Shown here in pieces: positions 39,330-48,126 of a stretch of 64,000 nt of DNA. The stretch lies in contig MSXN01000007.1 of the NCBI GenBank assembly GCA_002083555.1, positions 232,609 through 296,608 of the forward strand, written 5' to 3'. A program made the position numbers and the translations under genes. Below the pieces are notes generated by a model, which had not been told where the DNA came from, ran no database searches, and saw only the letters and a list, made by a program, of their open reading frames with translations. The stretch's first letter is position 1. The number at the start of each line of letters is the position of its first letter. The DNA comes from Nitrospira sp. ST-bin5. GTDB taxonomy: Bacteria; Nitrospirota; Nitrospiria; Nitrospirales; Nitrospiraceae.

Positions 39330-39343
39330 AGGCTACTGACAAT

Positions 39344-40135
39344 TCAATGGTGGTGATGATAGTCCTCAACGATCACGAGGTCCTTATCGGTAATAACCAG
39401 CTCCTTCCCATAGACTTGGCGAAGAATATCGGGCTTGAGCACGTCGGACGGAGGTCCTGCGGCAAACAGGCGGGTCTTGAGCAGCACGAGCCGGTCTACG
39501 TGTGACCGAATCATATTAATGTCGTGTGTGATCAAGAGCACGGTCAAGCCCAGTTCCGTATGCAGCTGTGCAATGAGTTCAATGACGGTGTGCTGGGTCG
39601 TAATATCCAGGCCGGTGGTCGGCTCATCGAGCAGGAGGACTTTCGGCTGTTGGGCCAGGGCCCGCGCAATGAATACCCGCTGTTGTTGGCCGCCGGACAG
39701 ATGGCCGAGTGCTGTATCTCGATGCGCGTCCATCCCCACGTGGGCGAGGGCATCGAGAGCAATGGCCTGGTCCTTCATTGTCGTTCGTTTAAAGAGGCCC
39801 AAGGTGCCGTAGCGGCCCATCATGACGGTTTCAAGGACGGTGACCGGGAAGTTCCGATCCACGACGCCTTTCTGAGGAAGGTAGCCGATCTGGGCCCGGT
39901 GATGGCAGCGTAATTCGCCGCAGGCGCAATCAAATATACGTAAATGCCCGGTTAGCGGAGCCATGAGGCCTAAGACGGCACGGCAGAGCGTGGTTTTGCC
40001 TGATCCATTAGGGCCGATGACCCCGACAAACTCCCCCATGCCGATGGAGAGCGAAATATCCCGGAGCGCAATCACTCCGGGAAAGCCAAAGGTTGCGTGG
40101 TCAAATTGGATAATCGGGTTGGATGATTCGGACAC
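39344..40135 (-). CDS. znuC: zinc/manganese ABC transporter ATP-binding protein
   Basis: ATPase subunit of 263 residues. GTG at 40135 is preferred because GGAAGGAG lies about 10 bases upstream; a longer frame from 40171 exists. Walker A is GPNGSGKTTLCRAVLG, the ABC signature is GHLSGGQQQRVFIARAL, Walker B is VLLLDEPTTGLD, and the switch His is in LLITHDINMI. The C-terminus VIVEDYHHHH is a natural metal-binding histidine tail seen in zinc-type transporters. Second gene of the operon. Confidence 0.92.
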   Translation of the reverse strand: MSESSNPIIQFDHATFGFPGVIALRDISLSIGMGEFVGVIGPNGSGKTTLCRAVLGLMAPLTGHLRIFDCACGELRCHHRAQIGYLPQKGVVDRNFPVTVLETVMMGRYGTLGLFKRTTMKDQAIALDALAHVGMDAHRDTALGHLSGGQQQRVFIARALAQQPKVLLLDEPTTGLDITTQHTVIELIAQLHTELGLTVLLITHDINMIRSHVDRLVLLKTRLFAAGPPSDVLKPDILRQVYGKELVITDKDLVIVEDYHHHH

Positions 40136-40180
40136 GAAAACCAGGCTCCTTCCGGCGCTGAGCCGCACCAAGGACGATCG

Positions 40181-41086
40181 TTATGTCGCCTCCAGCGCGT
40201 TAGCCAATTGGAGCACATTATAGCGAAGCATGTCGAGGTAGGTCTCGGTGCCGGGGAGTCCGCCTGGTAGCGTTGTGAGGACAATCACGCGAGTTTTGGC
40301 TTCTTTCGCTAAGAGTTCGGGGATCCGTTGACTCAACTGGATTTCGGAGACGATGACCTTGATACGGTCCCTTTTGATTTTCGCGACGAGCGACTGAATC
40401 TGAAGGGCCGATGGTTCGGTGCCCGACTGCGCTTGGATTGTGGCTACAATATCGAACCCAAACCGTCTGGCCAGATAGGGCCAGGCTGGATGGTGGGCAA
40501 TAAAACGCCGATCGGTCAGCTGCTTGACTCGTTCGGACAATTCCTTCCGGAGTCGATCCAATTGTCGGAGATACTTGGCTTGGTTGTCGCGAAACTCGTT
40601 GGCATGCGCCGGGTCAAGCTTAATGAGTGTCTCCGTAATGTGCCGGAGCATGGTGGCGACACTCTCTGGATCCATCCACACATGGGGATTGCCGCCGTTG
40701 GCATGCTGATGGTCGCCTGGTTGGGCAATCTCCTGATCGGTATGATCGCGGATCAATCCGATGCCATCGGAGGTCGTGACGACTACCAGCGAAGGGCTTC
40801 CGGCGTTCTTGACCAGGGCTGAAACCCAGATCTCAAGCCCGATGCCGACTTCGAAAAGAACCCGGGCTTTTCTGACCGCGATCAAATCACTGGGCTTAGG
40901 CGCATAGGTGTGTTCGTTCTCATAGCCACTCAGGAGGGACGTGACATGCACGTACGGACCGCCTACTTGTTGCGTGAGGTCTTTCAGTACCGGAATGGTG
41001 ACGACGACGTTCAAGGGAGGCAGGGAAGTTGCCAGGGCATGCGACGGCACGAACGCCACGAGGCAGCATATGGCTGTGCGAATCAT
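40181..41086 (-). CDS. znuA: zinc/manganese ABC transporter substrate-binding protein
   Basis: Periplasmic metal-binding protein of the cluster 9 (ZnuA/TroA) family. Several in-frame ATGs exist (41134, 41116, 41098, 41086). The last gives a neat signal peptide (MIRTAICCLVAFVPSHALA). Metal ligands: His in ENEHTYAPKPSD, His in GNPHVWMDPES, His in FIAHHPAWPYLA, and an acidic residue near the C-terminus (VSEIQLSQRIP). The short His/Asp loop GDHQHANGG before the second ligand resembles the zinc-sensing loop of ZnuA, which favours zinc. First gene of the operon. Confidence 0.9.
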   Translation of the reverse strand: MIRTAICCLVAFVPSHALATSLPPLNVVVTIPVLKDLTQQVGGPYVHVTSLLSGYENEHTYAPKPSDLIAVRKARVLFEVGIGLEIWVSALVKNAGSPSLVVVTTSDGIGLIRDHTDQEIAQPGDHQHANGGNPHVWMDPESVATMLRHITETLIKLDPAHANEFRDNQAKYLRQLDRLRKELSERVKQLTDRRFIAHHPAWPYLARRFGFDIVATIQAQSGTEPSALQIQSLVAKIKRDRIKVIVSEIQLSQRIPELLAKEAKTRVIVLTTLPGGLPGTETYLDMLRYNVLQLANALEAT

Positions 41087-41274
41087 TGTGAAAAACATTC
41101 GAAATAGTACAAACATGGGCGGGGACGGTAGCATCGGGGTTCTGTGATGTCAACGAATTGATCCGACGCTCACATAAAATAGACTGGTGGCGCAATGGCT
41201 TGACCGCATGCCCGACTTCGATTAGCGTAGCGGCGGCGTCAGCGCGAGGCCTATTGAGAAAGGGAAGCAGGATT

Positions 41275-42456
41275 ATGAAAGTGGTAGGACTGATGTCTGG
41301 TACGTCTGGTGATGGAGTTGATGCCGCACTAGTCGAGATCACGCGATCACGGAAGGGTCTGGATATACACACCATTGCCTTCCACGCATTGCCGTACCCG
41401 CGATCTCTACAACAGCGGATTCTTGCGGCCTCGGCCTCGGGGTCTGTTGCAGAAATTTGTCACTTGAATGCCTTGCTCGGCGAATGGTTTGCCAATGCGG
41501 CTCTCGGTGCGATTCGGACCGCAGGGCTTCGGCCCAAGGATATCGACTTAATCGGTTCTCATGGCCAGACGGTTCACCACTTGCCGCATGGGATCAAAGA
41601 CGCAGGGGTTGGCGCCATTCGTTCTACATTGCAGATCGCCGAGCCTGCCGTGATTGCTGAGCGAACGGGTATTACGACGGTGGCTAACTTTCGTCCGCGC
41701 GACATCGCAGCTGGCGGGCAGGGAGCTCCGCTGACTCCCGGTGTGCATGCGCTCGTGTTCCGTCATCCCCGGCGTGCACGATTGGTGGTCAATCTTGGCG
41801 GGATCAGCAACGTCACGTATTTACCGCGGGGGAAAGGGGTGGACGGTGTCATTGCATTTGATACCGGTCCGGCCAATATGGTCTTGGATGGTCTCATGTA
41901 CCGGGCGACGGACGGGCGTGTCTCGATGGATCGTGACGGACGCCTCGCCTCGCGTGGGAAGCCGGATGGCCGTTTGTTAACGAAATTACTGGCACATCCC
42001 TATTTATCGAAACACCCTCCGAAGTCGACCGGACGAGAAATATTTGGCGCACCGATGGTAGAGGAGCTTCTGGCCATTCAGGAGGCGCGACAGCTTTCGA
42101 TCGAAACCCTCTTGTCCACGTGCAGTCGGTGGACGGCTGAGTCTGTAGGGACGGCCAGGCGATGGATTCAGGGAGGGATCGATGAAGTGATTGTCGGTGG
42201 TGGCGGTGTGCGGAACCGCGCCATTATGGCGCATCTTGCCGACGTATTTTCACCGGCTCCTGTCATGACGTTCGATGCGCTAGGGTGGGATAGTAAAGCG
42301 TTCGAGGCGGTCGCGTTTGCCATTCTGGCGTATCAGACGGTGATGGACCAGTGCGGCAATGTGCCGGCTGTCACTGGGGCAAGTCACCCAGCGCTACTGG
42401 GCTGCATTGTTCCCGGCGCACTGGGGTGGACACGCCGACTGAAGATCTCGTCTTGA
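41275..42456 (+). CDS. anmK: anhydro-N-acetylmuramic acid kinase
   Basis: Recycles cell-wall 1,6-anhydro-MurNAc by hydrating and phosphorylating it to MurNAc-6-phosphate. ATG at 41275 (MKVVGLMSGTSGDGVDAAL) with AGGGAAG upstream; 393 residues. The ATP-binding ASKHA motifs MSGTSGDGVD, GSHGQTVHHLP, VNLGGISNVTYLP and FDTGPANMVLD are intact. A lytic transglycosylase, which makes anhydro-muropeptides, is encoded at 47177. The gene is divergent from znuA. Confidence 0.95.
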   Translation: MKVVGLMSGTSGDGVDAALVEITRSRKGLDIHTIAFHALPYPRSLQQRILAASASGSVAEICHLNALLGEWFANAALGAIRTAGLRPKDIDLIGSHGQTVHHLPHGIKDAGVGAIRSTLQIAEPAVIAERTGITTVANFRPRDIAAGGQGAPLTPGVHALVFRHPRRARLVVNLGGISNVTYLPRGKGVDGVIAFDTGPANMVLDGLMYRATDGRVSMDRDGRLASRGKPDGRLLTKLLAHPYLSKHPPKSTGREIFGAPMVEELLAIQEARQLSIETLLSTCSRWTAESVGTARRWIQGGIDEVIVGGGGVRNRAIMAHLADVFSPAPVMTFDALGWDSKAFEAVAFAILAYQTVMDQCGNVPAVTGASHPALLGCIVPGALGWTRRLKISS

Positions 42457-42473
42457 AGGGCCGCGCGTAGCAT

Positions 42474-42983
42474 ATGGAAGTCATTCTCATTGGTTCTCTC
42501 ATAGTGGGTGTGCTGTTATTGCTGCTATGGAAACGGAGACCCTCGTCAGACAGGGTGAAAGGTCATGGGCCAGTCTTTCCAGCAGGAACGAAGGTCAACC
42601 CCGCTCCATTGCTGACGGAGCAAGAAGTCTTGCTCTATAACCTTATCCGGCTAGCGGTTCAGGATCAGTATCTTGTCTTTTCGCAAGTCCCGCTCTGGGC
42701 TTTTGTCCGAGTTGAGGCGAGTGGAGAGGTTCGGGCACAGGCTTTTCGACAGATTGCACTGAAGCGTGTGGCGTTTGTCCTGGTGCACCCGGGGACGAGG
42801 CAGGTTGAGCAGGTTGTGCAAGTGGAAGATATTGCTTCGCGGGGCGGTCAAGAAAGCCGACAGCGGGTGATCGAGTCGGTGTTAGATGCTGCCGGGGTTA
42901 AGCTTGTAACTCTCCGTGTACAGAAGTCCTATACCGTTCCAGCGCTCGCATCCCTCCTCGGATGCGAGCCGGATGAGTTGTAG
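42474..42983 (+). CDS. membrane-anchored DUF2726-type protein
   Basis: A 169-residue protein, 17 bp downstream of anmK. Residues 4-21 (ILIGSLIVGVLLLLLW) form one membrane segment, then a polar linker. The globular domain from ~45 (LLTEQEVLLYNLIRLAV...VFSQVPLWAFV...RVAFVLVHPGTRQVEQVVQV) matches the DUF2726 layout, a restriction-endonuclease-like fold. The usual catalytic aspartate and lysine are not clear, so it may be inactive or structural. Its role is unknown. Confidence 0.75.
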   Translation: MEVILIGSLIVGVLLLLLWKRRPSSDRVKGHGPVFPAGTKVNPAPLLTEQEVLLYNLIRLAVQDQYLVFSQVPLWAFVRVEASGEVRAQAFRQIALKRVAFVLVHPGTRQVEQVVQVEDIASRGGQESRQRVIESVLDAAGVKLVTLRVQKSYTVPALASLLGCEPDEL

Positions 42984-43018
42984 TGGCTGGAGGGGCCGTA
43001 GGCGGACTTGAACCCGTG

Positions 43019-43519
43019 TTATTCAAGTGTGTGTGAGACCGGGTCAGATTTGGCGTTGGTGGTGTCTATAGCCTTCCTGGCAAGCTCGGCTTCTGAACTG
43101 TCAGGGTACTGGTCGACCACGCGTTCAAACATCATGCGGGCTTTATCCTGGTCGCCGAGTTTTGTATAGGCTTGCCCGATTTTCAGAGTGGAGGCCGCCA
43201 GCTTCGGACTGAGTGGATAATACGAGACGACATTATAGAACGAGGCGAGCGAATCCTTATAGCGCCCCAATCGATACTGGCATTCTCCGATCCAATATTG
43301 GGCATTTGCAGCAAGGGCGGAGTGCCCATGCACTTCGATAAAGAAACGAAATCCTGCGAGCGCCGCTTCATAGTCCCGGTGCTTGAATTCTTCCATCACT
43401 CGATCATATAGGCGGCGGGAGCTGTCTTGCATTTGGCCTTGAGCCGCCAGTGGGATATTTGGCGAAAAGAGCAGGGCGCTCATTGCAACGAGGATTCCGA
43501 TGCGCAAGTGCTTCTTCAT
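43019..43519 (-). CDS. exported TPR protein, CpoB/YbgF-like
   Basis: ATG at 43519, five bases after GGAGG; 166 residues. A signal peptide of ~27 residues (ILVAMSALLFSPNIPLAA) is followed by tandem tetratricopeptide repeats: RRLYDRVMEEFKHRDYEAAL, NAQYWIGECQYRLGRYKDSL and TLKIGQAYTKLGDQDKARMM, with the closing FERVVDQYPDSSEAELA typical of YbgF/CpoB C-terminal domains. It is shorter than CpoB and lacks the coiled-coil. No tol-pal genes are adjacent. It is probably a periplasmic scaffold. Confidence 0.85.
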   Translation of the reverse strand: MKKHLRIGILVAMSALLFSPNIPLAAQGQMQDSSRRLYDRVMEEFKHRDYEAALAGFRFFIEVHGHSALAANAQYWIGECQYRLGRYKDSLASFYNVVSYYPLSPKLAASTLKIGQAYTKLGDQDKARMMFERVVDQYPDSSEAELARKAIDTTNAKSDPVSHTLE

Positions 43520-43770
43520 GGTTTTCCTCCAACTAGCCAGCCCCCTCGGGTCTTCAGGAGGGGGATAACGCAATCGGTATGCCACGAGGAAGATAGAGCT
43601 GGGGCCTCAAAATGGTGAAAAATAGATGTGTTCTGGCATTCAGATCAGAGCTACTCTGTCACAATTCGGCCGGAGGCTCTGAATGATGACAGAATTGTAC
43701 GAGTCCATTTTTGCCCAGTGTGACTTTAATGCGACGCTGTTACGGTTGGAGCAAAAAGAAGGAGCTAAGC

Positions 43771-44559
43771 ATGGATGAGCCGGTACCATCCAATCCAGCT
43801 GGTGGCAAAACGCTGATTGTCGATGCAAGAGATCCGCGTTGCTATTCCCTCCCAAGTGACGCGCTTCGTCATGCGGAGGAACAGGATCAGATCTATATTA
43901 GACCAGGCATCTATGAAGATAAGATTTTCATCTCCGACCGTCCCGTGCGATTGATTGGTGCCGGGCGTGATCAGGTGCAGATCTTTTCCCGCCGCGGTGG
44001 GCCCTTATACATGCAGCGGGTTCCAGCTGGGCGAGTTTCAGGCATCGCATTTCGTTATGTGGGGAGCGATCAACATTCGGCCATCAACGTTCTGGATAGC
44101 ACCTGCGTGATTTCCGACTGTCGCGCCATGGAAGGGATTTTGTCAGGTGTGGTGCTGTATGGCCCGGAATGTCGGGCCACCTTCTCCGGCAATGAAGTTT
44201 GTCTGAACCGGGAGTCTGGGATTTTCGTGTTTGCTGGAGCTCAACCTCGGGTAGTAGACAACCGGTGCTTCGACAATCATCATTTTGGTATTGCTGTCCG
44301 TGATGCCGGGACTTGCCCCGATATCGTCCGCAATCAATGTGAGGGGAACATGCTAAGCGGCATGCTGCTGTTTCATCATGGAGGCGCCCTGTTGGCGGAT
44401 AATGTCTGCCGGGATAATCAGCACTGGGGGGTCGTGGTAACGCCCGATGCGCATCCCAATCCGGCTCCCTCCGAATTGGTCACCGCCAATGATCTTGTGT
44501 GTAATCCACGAGGAGCGTGTGTGGTGACGGACCACCCGTTGGAAGACATCGGTCGCTAG
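43771..44559 (+). CDS. right-handed parallel beta-helix repeat protein
   Basis: ATG at 43771 six bases after GGAG; 262 residues with no signal peptide. After a short N-terminal strand (TLIVDARDPRCYSLPSDAL) come about eight helical rungs with the PbH1 pattern: RESGIFVFAGAQPRVVDNRC, HHFGIAVRDAGTCPDIVRN and MLSGMLLFHHGGALLADNVC. The repeat resembles NosD and F-box-11-type beta helices, which often bind sugars. Its function is unknown. It faces the convergent diguanylate cyclase gene, 12 bp away. Confidence 0.85.
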   Translation: MDEPVPSNPAGGKTLIVDARDPRCYSLPSDALRHAEEQDQIYIRPGIYEDKIFISDRPVRLIGAGRDQVQIFSRRGGPLYMQRVPAGRVSGIAFRYVGSDQHSAINVLDSTCVISDCRAMEGILSGVVLYGPECRATFSGNEVCLNRESGIFVFAGAQPRVVDNRCFDNHHFGIAVRDAGTCPDIVRNQCEGNMLSGMLLFHHGGALLADNVCRDNQHWGVVVTPDAHPNPAPSELVTANDLVCNPRGACVVTDHPLEDIGR

Positions 44560-44571
44560 CAGAGGTGACTG

Positions 44572-45507
44572 CTACGAGACAAGCGGGGAGTGCGGCTTGG
44601 CATCGGATGTGTGCAGTTGAAAGGTACTGCCACCTTTTTGTTTGGCTCGGTACATCGCGGCATCGGCGTGTTTCAGGAGGTCGTCGATATCGTGATCGTC
44701 AGAGGGGTAGATGGTGATCCCGATACTGACGCCAATCGATGGGCGGTGCTGGCCCAGTTCGAAAGGCTCGCTCAGGGATTCGGTAATCCGTTGAGCCACG
44801 GTCGTGATGTCCTGTTCCGCTGAGCAACCTTCCAGGATAATCGTAAACTCGTCTCCACCCATTCGGGCTACTGTATCTACTTCTCGGACACAGAGTTTGA
44901 GCCGGTCTGCCACTGACTTGAGCAGCAAATCGCCAACATCGTGTCCCATCGTATCGTTGACCGCTTTAAAACGATCGAGATCTAACAACATCAAGCCGAG
45001 CGGGCGTTGGAGTCGTTTGCTTCGCGCCATGGCCTGGATGAGCCGATCGCGGAATAAGGTCCGATTGACCAGGCCGGTTAACTGGTCGTACTGCGCCAGA
45101 TATGTCATACGTTCTTCTGCTCGCTTCCGTTCGATGGCATAGCGAATGGAGCGGGCGAGCAATTCCGGATGGCCCTGTCCCTTGACGAGATAATCCTGGG
45201 CGCCCTGCTGTACTGCTTGGAGAGACAGCGCCTGATCGCTGACTCCGCTAAGGACGATAATCGGGATCGTGGGGCTTGTGGCTTGAACTTGCTTCAATGT
45301 TGGGAGCCCATAGGCATCGGGCAAGGAAAGATCAAGCAGAATGGCGTCGTAGCGATCTCGTGCAAGATGGGCAAACGCTTCGCTGAGTCGCGTGACGTGG
45401 GTGATGTCGAATTGCTCAATGCTCCATTCAGCCAGGATGTCCCGGGTGAGGTGAGCATCGACATCATTGTCTTCGACGAGCAGCAATTTGATTATCGAAG
45501 GGCTCAA
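44572..45507 (-). CDS. response regulator with GGDEF diguanylate cyclase output
   Basis: A 311-residue protein that would make c-di-GMP under phosphorylation control. The receiver (1-~125) has acidic residues in LLVEDNDVD and phosphoacceptor Asp in AILLDLSLPDAYG. A short helical linker (AIERKRAEERMTYLAQYD) leads to the GGDEF domain (~145-300), which has an intact active site ARMGGDEFTIIL. The inhibitory I-site RxxD (REVD) lies five residues before it. The start is a TTG at 45507 with GAGGGA upstream. No kinase is adjacent. A PilZ receptor at 34531 is a possible downstream target. Confidence 0.92.
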   Translation of the reverse strand: MSPSIIKLLLVEDNDVDAHLTRDILAEWSIEQFDITHVTRLSEAFAHLARDRYDAILLDLSLPDAYGLPTLKQVQATSPTIPIIVLSGVSDQALSLQAVQQGAQDYLVKGQGHPELLARSIRYAIERKRAEERMTYLAQYDQLTGLVNRTLFRDRLIQAMARSKRLQRPLGLMLLDLDRFKAVNDTMGHDVGDLLLKSVADRLKLCVREVDTVARMGGDEFTIILEGCSAEQDITTVAQRITESLSEPFELGQHRPSIGVSIGITIYPSDDHDIDDLLKHADAAMYRAKQKGGSTFQLHTSDAKPHSPLVS

Positions 45508-45724
45508 TCCCGATCCCTCTGTACAAGAACATGGCGCCGAGTTTCGCTTCTCCGATCAAGGCCTCTGCATCGCTGGCTCAAGTATAGCCAAAGTCTATGT
45601 CTTCACAAGGAAATGTCAGAAATAGTAGGGAGTGATGAAACCGAATACCTAGGGAGCGGCGACTGTGAGGAGGGCCCGGAGAAGTAAGCGGTGTTGCTGC
45701 TTCTCCGGGATGTCCTATTTGGGG

Positions 45725-46102
45725 CTACGCGGAATGAAGGGCTTCAGCACGCCGGCGGACTTCTTCGGCTTTTTGTGACTGCCCGAGATTTTCATATAAG
45801 GAAGCGATATTTGAGTGGAGATGGGACAAGAGCTGGCCAAGTTGGGCTTCCTGCGCGATGACATTCGCTTCCATCGCCAATTTCTTTTCCTCGCTCCGAC
45901 GGAAGCGCTCTTCCAGGCGCTGAACCAATTGAATCCAGCCGCGCACCTTACCTGAATCGAGCTGAGGCATTGTGGGTAGAGCTTCCGCGCGTTCAAGAGC
46001 CTTTTCAGTTTGATTCATCCAATTAATAAAGACGAGAAAATCACCGAGAGTAATGGTCAATGCGGAGGAGGTGCCTTCTTCTTCAATCACCAAGTCTTCC
46101 AT
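45725..46102 (-). CDS. hypothetical coiled-coil protein (125 aa)
   Basis: ATG at 46102 six bases after AAGGAG, a strong site. The N-terminal ~25 residues are acidic with a beta-like segment (TSSALTITLGDFLVFINWM). The rest is continuous charged helix (EERFRRSEEKKLAMEANVIAQ, LYENLGQSQKAEEVRRRAEA), probably a coiled coil or one TPR-like hairpin. It has no signal peptide. No family is recognised. A consensus promoter lies about 240 bp upstream at 46344-46373, so the mRNA has a long leader. Confidence 0.6.
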   Translation of the reverse strand: MEDLVIEEEGTSSALTITLGDFLVFINWMNQTEKALERAEALPTMPQLDSGKVRGWIQLVQRLEERFRRSEEKKLAMEANVIAQEAQLGQLLSHLHSNIASLYENLGQSQKAEEVRRRAEALHSA

Positions 46103-46316
46103 ACGTACTCCTTGTTTCTAATCCAACAGATTTTTGTAAAACGGATAGCGCAAGAACCACAGATTTTTCTGCATACATATGCCGACGGTACAGCACTCTT
46201 GTTCTGTTGTTCATGGACCTGGCCTGTACCCCTTTGTGCCAGAGTCCTGGGTCCACCTCCCTTCGACTTGCCCGCATTCCCATGAGCAGAAGTGCGAGAA
46301 GGAGCGTTGTGCCCAC
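46083..46316 (-). CDS. possible small membrane protein in the long leader (77 aa)
   Basis: A frame beginning with a GTG at 46316 and overlapping the next gene by 20 bp. Its first residues are hydrophobic (GTTLLLALLLMGMRA); the rest is basic and polar. It has no strong ribosome binding site. It could be a leader peptide or a chance frame. It is given because it would explain the long gap between the promoter and the gene at 46102. Confidence 0.2.
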   Translation of the reverse strand: MGTTLLLALLLMGMRASRREVDPGLWHKGVQARSMNNRTRVLYRRHMYAEKSVVLALSVLQKSVGLETRSTYGRLGD

Positions 46317-46343
46317 ACGCCCCCATATTCTGTGGAGGATCGA

Positions 46344-46373
46344 GTATTACTGCGCTATAGGGAGTGTTGTCAA
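46344..46373 (-). promoter_or_regulatory. consensus-like sigma-70 promoter
   Basis: On the minus strand TTGACA (46373-46368), an 18-bp spacer and TAATAC (46349-46344) form the best promoter match seen in the window. Transcription would start near 46337 and give a ~235-nt leader before the gene at 46102. The rest of the 46103-46472 gap holds no convincing gene. Confidence 0.5.
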
Positions 46374-46472
46374 CAGAGACTTTGTCTGAAAGAGAAGAAT
46401 TCTTACTAATCGTGAGTATGGAAGGAAAATATTTTTCGTGCCAGTCGTTTGAGTAGTGGATGCGGGAGAAGT

Positions 46473-46820
46473 TCACTCCCTGTGCGCAAGCAGCGGCGAG
46501 TCTTCGAGCGGGTAAATGCCCCTAGGTTTCCCTTCCGGTCCTATGGCTGCCTCACAGGCATACCCACCTTCAAACGGCCATAGAAGGGATTGACCAAAAA
46601 ATGAGCCTCGCACATGAACATAGCGAAAGGTAACTCCAAGGCGAGCACCCTCTGCTTCAATCTTTTGCAGGCAGGTTTCCTTTGAATAGGCTCGCCGTGA
46701 AAGGAGGATGGGGTCTCCCGTTTGGGTATGGAAGGCATTGTATTCACTCGCGCAGCCATTTATGAAAAAGACAACCCCCCACAGGGCAATGGCTCGAAGG
46801 AACCGTGGTCGCTGATTCAT
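46473..46820 (-). CDS. small lipoprotein (115 aa)
   Basis: ATG at 46820 just after GGGGGAG. The signal peptide FLRAIALWGVVFFINGC has the lipobox cysteine at about residue 23, followed by ASEYNAF. The mature part has two further cysteines (ETCLQKIEAEG and GYACEAAIG), which may form a disulfide, and beta-like strands (VTFRYVHVRGSFFG). No family is recognised. It is probably anchored in the outer membrane. Confidence 0.7.
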   Translation of the reverse strand: MNQRPRFLRAIALWGVVFFINGCASEYNAFHTQTGDPILLSRRAYSKETCLQKIEAEGARLGVTFRYVHVRGSFFGQSLLWPFEGGYACEAAIGPEGKPRGIYPLEDSPLLAHRE

Positions 46821-47176
46821 CACTCCCCCTTCTTTACACAACCCTCTTGCCAGCGCGTCTCCGAGCTTGCGAATCACAAAGCAACCGTAGCACAACGGGA
46901 GTCATTGATCGAGCATATCGCGGGCACTCATTGGACAATATTCGGGCCATTTCATCGAAGCGACAAAGTGTGGCGCAATGACGAAAATGCGGCTACTCCA
47001 TGGACGTCTTCCCCTACATAAGTCTGGAGGTGTAGGCGTATCTATCTGGTTGAAAGTGTTGAACAGTTCATTGACGGATGGTTCTTGTGTAATGGCACAA
47101 TCCATGCGGATAGGCCAGGCGTGAGGAGACCTGAAGCAACGGGCCCATGGCAAGCGGAGTACCGGGGGGAGGGCAA

Positions 47177-47866
47177 ATGATTCCCACAACTCTCAATGAC
47201 TCTAACTGTAGGCGGAGAGCCGAAACGTCCGGGAATGGCGTCTGGGCTCGACGGATCGGGATTAGGCTTATGGTCGGCCTGTTTATGGTTGCCATTGAAG
47301 CGCCAGCTGTTCTCGCAGACGGGGAACTCTACGGGTACGTGAGTCCTACTGGAACAGTACATGTGACCAACGTCCCGGCGGATCAGCGCTTTGGGGAAAT
47401 CATTCTCAAGCCTCGATACCATGCGGCGGTCTCAGACCAAGAGTTAGAAGAAGCGGTGATCCGCTACGCGCGGGAATATCGGCTGTCCCCCGCACTCCTT
47501 CTCGCGGTCATGAAGGCCGAATCGTCGTTTGACCCAACAGTGATTTCAAAAGCTGGGGCGGTGGGGTTGATGCAGCTGATTCCCGAAACGGCAATTCGTC
47601 ATGGTGTGCGAAACCTCTATGATACCCGCGACAATATTGGCGGTGGTGCGAAACACCTGCGCTACCTTCTGGATCGCTTTCACGGGAATATTCGGCTGGC
47701 ACTCGCGGCCTACAACGCTGGAGAGAAGAAAGTCGATCGGTATCGGCAGATTCCCCCGTTCAAAGAAACCCAGTTATATGTGAAGAAAGTCATGGGCTAC
47801 TATCGAGACTATCGCTCCCAGGAGCCAGACTTTCTGATAACGGCGAGGGGGATCGCCTATCGATAA
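47177..47866 (+). CDS. lytic transglycosylase, SLT domain
   Basis: Cleaves peptidoglycan to anhydro-muropeptides in the periplasm. Start at the ATG at 47177 after GGGGGAGGG; 229 residues. The signal segment is IRLMVGLFMVAIEAPAVLA. A short DUF4124-like strand pair (GELYGYVSPTGTVHVTNVP) precedes the SLT domain (~95-215). The catalytic glutamate is in AVMKAESSFDPTVIS; GAVGLMQLIPETA and LALAAYNAGEKKVDRY are canonical. Its products are the substrates that feed AnmK (41275). Confidence 0.93.
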   Translation: MIPTTLNDSNCRRRAETSGNGVWARRIGIRLMVGLFMVAIEAPAVLADGELYGYVSPTGTVHVTNVPADQRFGEIILKPRYHAAVSDQELEEAVIRYAREYRLSPALLLAVMKAESSFDPTVISKAGAVGLMQLIPETAIRHGVRNLYDTRDNIGGGAKHLRYLLDRFHGNIRLALAAYNAGEKKVDRYRQIPPFKETQLYVKKVMGYYRDYRSQEPDFLITARGIAYR

Positions 47867-47928
47867 GCACGATAATACGATTGGGGGAATGGATAGATGA
47901 GTCAGAGGTAGGGGGCGCTAGGGCGGGT

Positions 47929-48126
47929 TCATACCGGTTTTTCAGCGACATACTCAATGTACTTCCAGAATTCTTTGGCTTCTTCCTCATTCAACACTAC
48001 AGGGGTGTTATTCGCAGTCCCGGCCATGTAAATCTTTACGGATATGGCGTCTTGCCAGATCTGCACTTCGCAATGGGTAACGCGATCAAGATTCAGTGCG
48101 CGGTTGCCGATTCGAATAAAGTTCAC
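47929..48126 (-). CDS. small hypothetical protein (65 aa)
   Basis: A GTG at 48126 is preceded by AAGGGAGCGGGGTC, a usable ribosome binding site. The protein has beta-strand-like segments (FIRIGNRALNLDRVTHCEV, AISVKIYMAG) and a C-terminal helix (LNEEEAKEFWKYIEYVA), a compact alpha/beta layout. The frame stays open further upstream without a better start. No family is recognised. It is convergent with the lytic transglycosylase gene. Confidence 0.55.
   Translation of the reverse strand: MNFIRIGNRALNLDRVTHCEVQIWQDAISVKIYMAGTANNTPVVLNEEEAKEFWKYIEYVAEKPV

Noticed and set aside
39344..39358. Histidine run as a cloning-tag artefact in znuC
   Set aside because: It is four histidines in continuous genomic context, and such tails are natural in zinc ABC ATPases.
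42984..43016. A tRNA 3'-end-like sequence on the minus strand (GGGTTCAAGTCCG ... CCTCCA)
   Set aside because: The T-stem does not pair, and the 5' half would lie in the TPR protein gene. No cloverleaf can be drawn.
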